From positions 470,657 to 534,656 of the forward strand of contig NW_003314362.1 in assembly GCF_000143415.4 (NCBI RefSeq): a stretch of 64,000 nt of DNA, given 5' to 3'. The notes under the pieces were generated by a model. It did no database searches. It saw only the letters and a list, made by a program, of their open reading frames with translations, and had not been told where the DNA came from. This document shows, in pieces, positions 56,443 through 64,000 of the stretch. The DNA is from Selaginella moellendorffii (lineage: Eukaryota; Streptophyta; Lycopodiopsida; Selaginellales; Selaginellaceae). The position numbers and the translations under genes are program-made. Positions within the stretch are counted from its first letter, which is position 1. Each line of letters starts with the position of its first letter.

Positions 56443-58300
56443 TTAGAAAATACCATGGCGATGGAGGTCATTAGTGGCATTCCTCTCGGCATCTTTCATT
56501 CGCTCCGTGAAAATTCTCCACTCAAGCCTACATCTCTCTCGCACCTACGAATGCAATCACGTTGTTAAAAGCAGTCCTAGTGAAGTTAAAGGCCATACCC
56601 CTTGCCATGGTGGTTTGCCTCCTTGCACCGTTTGCCCCTGGAGCAAAAGTTTGATTGAAGAACTAAGGAGAAGATTTGAGCTTCTTTACCTGAGATCCCA
56701 AAGAAGGCACACCCTTGTGCCGTATCCATTGTGAATCTACGACTCCAATCTTCTCGTGCGCCGGCTGTATGTAACCACAAACGAAAACGTAAGAGCCTGG
56801 AAGTCAAATACACTAGAACTAACCTGTGCACATTTCTGAAGATTGAAGTCGAGGCCCCAACCGTGTACCAAATCGTTTTGTATCATATGCCACACGCATC
56901 TCCAAGCATTCCTGGAAAACACCGGAGCCATGATCTCCACAAATCTGCCAGAAACAACACTAAGAAATAGAAATCTATGTCCAAGTGAAAGCCAAGACTT
57001 ACGCAGCACAAGGTGGCTTTTCCGGACCGTCTCCGCACCATCCTGGCCTTTCCTCAGCGTCCCTGCGAGCAAAAAACATCAAGCAATGATTTTACACAAT
57101 CCAGATTTGGATTAGACGCACTTGTGAACCTCAACGTCACCCCTACGTTTTGTCATTTGCCAAGTCAAAACCCCGTCTACGGCAGGCTGCGATATTTCTA
57201 GTTGGTATCTTCTCACAAGGTCTACATATCTGCAGAAAAGAAAAACAGCAAACCATTGATCAAGCTTTGTAGCTCTTTAGCTTACTCCTGAGCATCGAAG
57301 TGTTCCAAGTCCAGATCTTCATCCCATATAAATATGAAGTCGAACAGCGCAACCACATCCGGATGCAAGAATCGTTTGGCATACCACCTAGAAAGCAACA
57401 GCAGGATGTGACAGGGCCAAGTTTTAACCCGAAGAAAGTTACCATTTCGTCTGTTTCCTAACGCTCACATGTACAGCGCGCTGAGACCACTCGTACTGAT
57501 CCCATCCATCAGTTCGTCCATCGTAGTGAAAGAGAACGACGAACCAATCCTTGTCAAACTGCAAGCGCTGAATGAGTTAATTGAACGAAAGAAACGAGCA
57601 AGGCTTACTTTTGAGACCGCTTTGTTTACCATCTCCCGCTGATCAAAACCGACTGTTACTGCCAGTAGATACTTGGGCCTGTGGACGATATCCTGCAACA
57701 AAGAGAAAGAAAAAAAAAAGCAGGTAAAGCAACTTCGTTTACTTTTATCTCAGATGGAACTGGTACGCATGCATGGAGGAGAAAAAAAAAAGGATCTGGA
57801 GCGCAGTACCTCATTTGGATCTCCCCACAATCTTCGCAACAAAAGATCCGTCTGTGGAACTATAATTCCCGGCGGTAGAGTCTCTGTACCAGAAGGCTTG
57901 ATGTTCTGGAAAAGAAGAAAAAAACCAAGCTCTGGTGAAAATGGTGATAGATCTAGAGTCGCTCTCTTACCTTGCAAAACAAGGATTTCCGGCCACACTC
58001 CTCCACCAGAGTTCTCATGGACAAAAAGAAGCCAGACTGAAAAAGAAAGAAAACGAGAAAGCTGTGAGCCAGAGTCAAAGTTCGCGAGATCAAGATGGAG
58101 AATTACCCTGGAGAAGGAGACACCGACGAAGACTCCCACCACAATCCCGCAAAAAGCCGCAATGATCAAGCGCAGCGACTCATTTCGCTTGACAAGCACG
58201 CTGCCAGGAGAAGAATGATAGATGCGAGTCATCACACACAGATCGAGAATTGGCAGCACACACGCACTTACTTGCGAGCAGTGGGGGGCATTCCGATCAT
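56443..58300 (-). CDS. DUF707 family protein (lysine-ketoglutarate reductase trans-splicing-like), type II membrane
   Basis: Twelve short exons: 58300-58272, 58200-58107, 58036-57971, 57905-57810, 57692-57609, 57558-57443, 57387-57286, 57229-57122, 57062-57003, 56944-56824, 56764-56690, 56637-56599, plus a terminal exon 56544-56443 (13 in all with the terminal one). Together they give 363 residues, slightly short for the family. A membrane anchor (LIIAAFCGIVVGVFVGVSF) follows a short cytosolic N-terminus. Family landmarks: PPGIIVPQTDLLLRRLWGDP, VVLFHYDGRTDGWDQYEWS, WYAKRFLHPDVVALFDFIFI, WDEDLDLEHF, LEISQPAVDG, FVEIMAPVFSRNAWRCVWHM, NDLVHGWGLDFNLQKCAQ and VGVVD-like IGVVDSQWIRHKGVPSLG. The WDED and HGWG motifs suggest a glycosyltransferase-like fold, but function is unknown. 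All joins are GT-AG and in phase. Confidence 0.88.
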
Positions 58301-58372
58301 GCGCCCCGCGCTTTGGAATCAATTCCCAGCTCGCCAAGCTTGGAATCTCATCAGCAAATCTGACCAAGAACC

Positions 58373-60403
58373 CTAAAAGATTGCCACGTTTTTCCCTCCT
58401 CCTGGATTAAACCCTAGAGCCGGCGATGCCGACGCGAGAATGTTGGAGATCGTGACGTGCGACGAGCAATCCACCGGATCCAGCCTCAGGACTAGCTCCG
58501 CGATTCGTGACGCGCGGCCGACATCTCCCTGGCAGGAGCCGAGCAGCGATTTCCAGCCGCGGCCGCCCCCTTCTTCATCCTTATCGAGGAGAAACTCCTC
58601 GGCCTCAGCCAGGCGCCCCGATCGGCCGAGCAGATCCACAGCGCAGGCCAAGTGATCCTCCGAGGGTTGGATCCCAAAATCCGAGCTCATGGACGCCAGG
58701 AAACCCCAGCCCTTTTCCACGGCGCCAATGTGGCTACACGCGGAGAGCACGCTAACAAGCGTGACGCCGTTGGGCAGTATGCCGTCGAGCAGCATGCCGT
58801 GGAACACCTCCAGTGCTTTCCCGCCATTTCCACAGTGTGAAAACGAGGCAATGAGCGCGCTCCACACGACGACGTCGTGCCGCGGCGGCATACCGTGGAA
58901 CGTACGGATGGCCATCTCCGTGCAGCCACACCGGCCGTACATGCTTAGCAGCGCGGTACCGACGAGAATATCCCCATCGATCCCTTCTTCTTGGGTGTGG
59001 CTATGGATGACTCGGCCAAGGACGAGATTCGTGATGGAGGCGGCGGCCTCGAGCATCGCCACGAATGTCACTCGATCCGCGGGCACGCCCTCCTGGCGCA
59101 TCCGGTAGTAGAGATCGATGGCGTCGGGCGGGCGATCGTCGTCGAGGTAGCCGGTGATGATCGCGTTCCAGGAGACTACGTTCCGAATCGGCATCCGATT
59201 GAAGAGATCCCTGGCTTGATCCAGGCGCTTGTTCTGGGCGAGCGCGGCGACGATCGCGGTCCAGGAGACGACGTTCTTGCGGCAGCGCATGGATTGGAAG
59301 ACTTCCAGAGCTTCCTCCGCCATGCGACACTTGCCGTAGAGATTGATCAGCGAATTCCCCACCGCGGCATCCTCGATCTCGATCCCGCCGCTGCTCGCAA
59401 GATCGCTGTGGACCGCGATTCCCATGGCGAGATCGCCCTGATGGGCGCAAGCATCGATCGCGCTCACCACGGTCACCTCGTCCGGATAGACGCCGTCGAG
59501 ATCCATTCGCCGGAAGAGAAGGATCGCTTGCTGGGCGTGGCCGAATTGGGTGTGCGCTGTGATCATCGCGGTCCAGGAGACTTCGTTCTTCACTGGCATT
59601 CGATCGAACACCATAGCCGCCTCTTGCAAATCCCCCCTTTGGGCATATGCTGTAAGGAGCGCTGTCCACGAGACCACGCTTGGATCCTTGATCTTGTCAA
59701 AGCAATCTCTCGCGTCCTGGATGGATCCACACCTCCCATACATCGTGATGAGAACATTGCCCACCGAAACATCCGATTCCAGCCCCGATTCGTGGATCTT
59801 CATCCGCGCGATCTTGCCGTGGTAGAGAGATTTCATGCTGGAGCACGCATTCACGGCGCTGACGAACGTGATCTTGTCCGGAGAAATCCCCTCGAGATCC
59901 ATGCGCGTGAAGATCTCCAGCGCCTCCTCCGGGAGATCGTTCTGGGCATAGGCGGCGATCATCGAATTCCAAGACGCGAGGCTCCTCTGCGGCATCTTGC
60001 GGAAGAGGAGCTCCGCCTGGGCGATCTGGCTCGACTGCGCGTAGCACGCCAGCATCGCGTTCCAGGACACGACGTTTCGATCGGGCATGCGATCGAAGAG
60101 ATCCCTGGCGCGGCCAAGATCCCCTTGCTGGGCAAACACGGTAAACATGATGTTCCAGGAGAAGATGTTGCGATTCCCGGCCATGGAGGAGAAGACGCTG
60201 GATGCATCGGCGACGCTGCCGCATCGGCCATAGAGCTGGATGAGAAGATTGGCGAGATAGGTGCTGCTAGAGAGCCCGTGATCGATGATCTCGGCGTGGA
60301 GCTTCTTCGCCTGGGGCAAGCTCTTGCATTCGCGAAGAAGAGCCGCCCAGTGAGAATGATCCGTGGTGCTTGTCTCTCCATATTTCCTTCCCCCAGCTAG
60401 CAT
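58373..60403 (-). CDS. PLS-class PPR protein ending within the E region
   Basis: An intronless gene for 676 residues. PLS-type repeats run from about residue 17 to 580 (NVVSWNAMLACYAQSSQIAQ; LITMYGRCGSIQDARDCFDK; NVVSWTAIVAALAQNKRLDQ). They are followed by DHLACAVDLLGRSGRLAEAE and a partial E motif (AELVLRLDPVDCSSHVTISN). The protein then ends abruptly with an atypical tail (GFNPGGGKNVAIF); the rest of E/E+ and the DYW domain are absent. It may recruit a DYW partner in trans or be a C-terminally truncated gene. No clear transit peptide. The stop is 72 bp before the ATG of the DUF707 gene; the start is 88 bp from the divergent methyltransferase. The long plus-strand ORF opposite (58991-60400) is a composition shadow. 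Confidence 0.93.
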   Translation of the reverse strand: MLAGGRKYGETSTTDHSHWAALLRECKSLPQAKKLHAEIIDHGLSSSTYLANLLIQLYGRCGSVADASSVFSSMAGNRNIFSWNIMFTVFAQQGDLGRARDLFDRMPDRNVVSWNAMLACYAQSSQIAQAELLFRKMPQRSLASWNSMIAAYAQNDLPEEALEIFTRMDLEGISPDKITFVSAVNACSSMKSLYHGKIARMKIHESGLESDVSVGNVLITMYGRCGSIQDARDCFDKIKDPSVVSWTALLTAYAQRGDLQEAAMVFDRMPVKNEVSWTAMITAHTQFGHAQQAILLFRRMDLDGVYPDEVTVVSAIDACAHQGDLAMGIAVHSDLASSGGIEIEDAAVGNSLINLYGKCRMAEEALEVFQSMRCRKNVVSWTAIVAALAQNKRLDQARDLFNRMPIRNVVSWNAIITGYLDDDRPPDAIDLYYRMRQEGVPADRVTFVAMLEAAASITNLVLGRVIHSHTQEEGIDGDILVGTALLSMYGRCGCTEMAIRTFHGMPPRHDVVVWSALIASFSHCGNGGKALEVFHGMLLDGILPNGVTLVSVLSACSHIGAVEKGWGFLASMSSDFGIQPSEDHLACAVDLLGRSGRLAEAEEFLLDKDEEGGGRGWKSLLGSCQGDVGRASRIAELVLRLDPVDCSSHVTISNILASASPALGFNPGGGKNVAIF

Positions 60404-60491
60404 TTTTATTTCCTCCTTCCAGGGCCGCTAGGGTTTATCATTTTCGTCCAGGATTTTGGGCGAGCCAGCGCCTGCGCCACTGCGTCTGGCG
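60404..60491. promoter_or_regulatory. 88-bp divergent promoter between PPR and methyltransferase genes
   Basis: Only 88 bp separate the two ATGs. The interval contains TAGGGTTTA at 60429-60437, the complement of the plant telo-box AAACCCTA. There is no TATA box. The 5' leaders must be very short or overlap, unless one gene starts transcription inside the other. Confidence 0.6.
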
Positions 60492-62677
60492 ATGCAGATC
60501 TATCCCACCAAGTCGCAGCTCGTCTCGGCGTTCTGGCGAGGTATGGATCTATGGCAGCTCGATCGATTGTCCTGTGATCAATCGGTCCGATTTCTTGCAG
60601 ACAAGTATGAAAGGGAGGCAATGCGCTACTGGGACAAGTTCTACAAGCGCAATGAGAACAGAGTAATGACTCTCTTTTCTCTCGATTCTCTCTTCTCCTC
60701 TCGCTAACAGGGCAATAGTTTTTCAAGGATCGACATTACTTGGACAAAGAATGGGGGAACTATTTCACGAACTTGGTAAGTTTCTAGTGCGTAGGTTCTC
60801 CTTTTTTTTTCTCACTCTCTTGGCATTTTTTTCTTTCTAGAATTCATCGCGTACCCCGAATGCCTCTAGCGCTGGAGTTGTGCTTGAGGTATGGAGTGAT
60901 TTACTTCATCCATTCTCGATTACTCTTTAGTAGGTTGGCTGTGGTGTAGGCAACACGATTTTTCCTTTGCTGGCGGAGTACCCCCACATATTTGTGCATG
61001 GATGCGATTTCTCTCCTCGAGCGATTGAGATTGTGAAGGTTCGGCTACTTTGGTTTCTTTCCAGTCCACTACAGGAACTTCTCTCCTTTTGGTCTTAGGC
61101 ACACAGCGACTATACCGACAGTCGGGCCAATGCTTTTGTTTGTGACGTGACATCGGAACAATTGACGGAACACATGCCTTCTTCGTCAGCTGACATTGTG
61201 ACCCTGGTAAAGTTTTTGAGCGATCAACAATGAAGTATTGAGGCTTGGTTTTCTATTTGCAGGTGTTTATGCTTTCAGCAGTATCTCCGGATCGAATGTC
61301 TGGTGTCTTGGCAAACATCAAGAGAGTGCTCAAGGTCGATAAAACTTGAAACGTGAAGTTTTTGACACAGTGCTGTGCAGCCTGGTGGACATGTTCTTTT
61401 CAGGGATTATGCTGTAGGAGATCTGTCCGAGGTGAGCGCCTGGAACTAGTTTGGCTTGGGAGACACTGATATCCTTCTTGAATGCAGGAAAGATTCAGAA
61501 AGAAGGACCAGCAGATTAGTGAGAATTTTTTCGTGCGTGGAGATGGCACGGTATGCTAACATTGATATCGATTTTTTTTTGCACGCATCTGACATGAGGC
61601 TTTAGCGCGCGTTTTATTTTTCCGAAGACTTCCTCTCCGAGCTCTTTATGAAAGAAGGCTTCGCAGTGGAGGCGCTCGACGTCGTTTGCAAGGTCGTGGA
61701 GAACCGATCCAAGGGCCTTGCTATGGACAGGTTTCACAGTGCTCTCTTTCTTTCCTACGACGATACTTGAACTTGTTCGTGTACTTCTCTTTCAGGAAAT
61801 GGATTCAAGGCGCCTTTGTTCTCAAAGAAGAACTTGGAGAAGATGCATCGTGCTCGCTAGATGGCCTGGGAGAGGACTTGTTCATAGAGGCACCAGTTCC
61901 TGAGGTTGGTTCGTAACACTCGAATCAAAAGTGGTACTATCTAGTTTCTCGTTCCAGGAGACTGCGGTCGAGCTTGGGGACTATCGTATCGTTGCAAAGT
62001 CGATATCCCGCAGCCACCAGCACACATGCAAGAGCACAGGACTAATGCTGTGGGAATCTGCCCTGGCAATGTCCCAGCTGCTGCTACGATTTCCATCTCT
62101 TCTCCGAAACAAGACCGTGCTAGAACTCGGCAGTGGATGCGTCGGCATCTGCTCGTTGCTAGCGTCGCTCTCCGCAAGCCATGTCCTCACCACGGACGCG
62201 GACACTCAAGCTCTCGACTTGCTCCAGCAAAACATCCAAGCCAACGCTCAAACTTTCCCAGTGGACAAGATATCCTGCCAGAGGCTGCAATGGGGTGACT
62301 GTGGCGAGATCTCCTCGGTTCTAGGCCGTTTCTCCGGAGGATTCGAGTTCATCTTTGGAACAGACGTGACTTACGTTGAAGAGGCGCTCCCCGCGCTGTT
62401 CGAGACCGCCAAGCAGCTGCTTTCTAGTGCTGCGAGCTCCAAGCCAAGCCTGCTGCTGTGTCATCTGACCAGGAGGATCGACGAAGCGCAGATAACTTCC
62501 AGCGCCACTAGGCATGGTTTTCTTCTCAAACGCTGGTGGCTTAGCACGGATCAAAGCCTTGCTGTCGAAGAACTTGGCATAGACGAGGGATTTCACGCAG
62601 GGACTTCCTACGTGTCCTCTCCAGTGATGTTTCTTTGGTACTCTTATAATTCTCAAGAAAATGAATTTCTCCATTGA
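60492..62677 (+). CDS. Two-domain methyltransferase: METTL2/6/8-like tRNA m3C domain plus METTL21-like domain
   Basis: Eleven exons (60492-60662, 60719-60775, 60841-60888, 60934-61038, 61099-61206, 61263-61334, 61381-61431, 61488-61550, 61606-61730, 61796-61904, 61958-62677) give 542 residues. The N-terminal domain has METTL2/6/8 marks: REAMRYWDKFYKRNENRFFK, DRHYLDKEW, the SAM site VVLEVGCGVGNTIFPLL, and GCDFSPRAIEIVK, LKPGGHVLFRDYAVGDL, FFVRGDGTRAFYF. This family makes N3-methylcytidine at tRNA position 32. The C-terminal domain, in one big exon, has METTL21-type marks: GLMLWESALAMSQLL, VLELGSGCVGICSLLAS, FIFGTDVTYVEEALPAL. As I recall, land plants have homologues with this fusion. The target of the second domain is unknown. 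All joins are GT-AG and in phase. Confidence 0.93.
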
Positions 62678-62756
62678 ATTAATTGTGTAGCCAAGATGAG
62701 TTATATGTTCTTACATATGAAAAAAATCAATGCCACAGATGTACAAATGTAAATGT

Positions 62757-62841
62757 ATGTATATCTATATATATATATACATACACATATATATACATAT
62801 ATATATACATATAGACACACACACACATATATATATATAAA
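62757..62841. repeat. Compound TA/CA microsatellite
   Basis: Runs of TATATA, CATATA and ACACAC alternate over about 85 bases, downstream of the methyltransferase stop. A minus-strand ORF across it is an artefact of the repeat. Confidence 0.9.
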
Positions 62842-64000
62842 GAAAAACTAATAAAATAAATAATATATGAATAAAAAATACTATTATTTCCAAAATCCCA
62901 TATATTTGTGGTAAGACTAGTCACAAAAAAAAATTTTAAACACCATAAGACTTTTATTAAATTTGGGAAATTAATGATCCTTATCATCCAATCTTATTTA
63001 TTAATATCACTTGCTTACTCACTTGTTTATTCAATTGTCTATAAAGTTGCCTATAAGCTTACTTAAAAATTGTCTATACATGACTATTAGTTGTTTGGTC
63101 ATTAAAGCTTTTGTGTGTATTAGGTATTTGGTTTTATACATTCATCATTTTCCTCACAACAATAATGGTCCAGAACTGAAAGTGAAAAAAAGTTAATTTA
63201 TTTCTAAATGGAAGCACTGATATTATTAGAACAATGAGCAGGAAATGATTGTTAATGAGAAAACTAATTTAAATTCAAAAATTGTATCAACATAAATCTT
63301 AATGATGTTTGTGAAGGAGATTACAATATGGAAAAATATTGTGTGCATTGTATTGCTTTTCTTTTTCACACAAAAACTTAGTCTTAATATTGTCATGGTG
63401 GTCGTGTCTCTTTCACAGAAAATTTAGATTTTTTTGCACTAATTCGTGATTTACTGAAAGAAAATATCTTTGTAAAAACTTTAAGGAATATAAAAGAAAT
63501 TACAATAGTGTATTAACCTTTGCATCCATGGGTGATAATATTGAAGAGATGAGTGATGGGGGATCTTATTATTTCAAAATACATAGTTAAAGTGTATCAT
63601 TCAATTGGAAACTTTAAATAAAAGGATAGTGAAGAAGTATAGTATTCCCAGTTATATATTTTAGATTCGGTTTATTCAGTTTTCTTATTTCTCATAAAAG
63701 GTTTAAAATAGTATTAGTCTTGTTTTTATGCTCTTAATATGCTTTAAACTTATTAGCACTAAACATTATTCTAAAAACTACTCTCTCCATTACTTATATA
63801 AAGTTTTACAACTATACTATAAACTATTTAAAACTATTAAGTTAAAAAATTATTGTAATATCTAAAGGAATCACTAAAACTTTTGCTAAAAAAAATTAAG
63901 TTTTATTCTAGAATTGTTTCATATTTATTTAATTTATATTTTCCAGTGGAGCTAGAATCCCAGCTAGTATACATCTCTACTTTACAAACCCATATATTTG
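62842..64000. other. AT-rich intergenic, nothing recognised
   Basis: No ORF, RNA gene or repeat boundary was recognised to the end of the window. Confidence 0.5.

Noticed and set aside
58991-60400. 469-codon plus-strand ORF opposite the second PPR gene
   Set aside because: Same reason: the sense strand carries clear PPR repeats, and the antisense product shows only the reversed repeat periodicity.
60429-60437. Interstitial telomere repeat
   Set aside because: Only single AAACCCTA-type units occur, near gene starts; there is no tandem array, so a promoter motif is the better reading.
62727-62987. 86-codon minus-strand ORF over the TA/CA repeat
   Set aside because: It is a translation of the microsatellite (IYMYIYVYVYI-type) and not a gene.
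1-64000. CRISPR array, bacterial operons or rRNA genes
   Set aside because: No regularly spaced short repeats, no Shine-Dalgarno organised operons and no rRNA-like sequence. All live genes have plant introns or plant-specific families.

Overview
This is a plant nuclear window and it looks like a lycophyte; Selaginella moellendorffii is my best guess. The reasons are very short introns (mostly 45-65 bp), compact gene islands separated by AT-rich retrotransposon deserts, long intronless PLS-class PPR genes surrounded by PPR wreckage, and plant families such as BAHD acyltransferase, DUF707, ATL RING-H2 and Elongator. The organism name is inference; no database search was run.

Layout. 1-2594: AT-rich DNA with one broken, secreted, lectin-like ORF on the minus strand. 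2595-9088: a minus-strand LTR retroelement with LTRs, PBS and PPT but a roughly 5 kb interior with no substantial ORF (LARD-like). 9089-12402 and 20514-23820: two almost identical 3.3 kb segments (a handful of SNPs and one 7-bp indel) carrying PPR relics and tRNA-derived sequence. 12403-16569: decayed PPR gene, unassigned gene fragments, and a GNA-type lectin pseudogene on the minus strand. 17555-19990: truncated second copy of the LARD-like family. 24165-24960: PPR relic and a P-loop NTPase relic resembling the Crinkler/RHS family.

Gene island 1 (26861-43928) holds an ATL-type RING-H2 E3 ligase, a 1046-residue DYW-type PPR protein, 2-oxoglutarate dioxygenase relics, glycine cleavage T protein, Elongator subunit ELP1, SRP19, a THEP1/NTPCR-like NTPase and the EME1 junction endonuclease subunit. 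Exon boundaries could be fixed by splice consensus, phase and remembered family alignments. 43929-49281 is TE-rich and includes a solo LTR. 49282-50709 is a BAHD acyltransferase. 51311-51771 is a broken membrane-protein ORF. 52569-52668 is an assembly gap of 100 N, followed by a decayed Ty3/gypsy pol with another solo LTR nested inside it.

Gene island 2 (56443-62677) has a 12-exon DUF707 gene, an intronless PLS PPR gene 72 bp upstream of it on the same strand, and, divergently across only 88 bp, a two-domain methyltransferase related to METTL2/6/8 (tRNA m3C) and METTL21. The rest to 64000 is AT-rich with a microsatellite.

The live genes do not form one pathway. They are housekeeping and RNA-processing genes: tRNA modification (ELP1, METTL-like), organelle RNA editing or processing (PPRs), protein targeting (SRP19), recombination (EME1) and photorespiration (T protein). 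Several share an AACCCTA telo-box-like motif close to their starts. The most unusual signals are a matching T8 homopolymer that breaks the signal-peptide frame in both secreted lectin-like ORFs, a young segmental duplication with mosaic divergence, an LTR that has gained a perfect G-quadruplex motif, and a 57-nt in-frame, stop-free intron in the NTPase gene.
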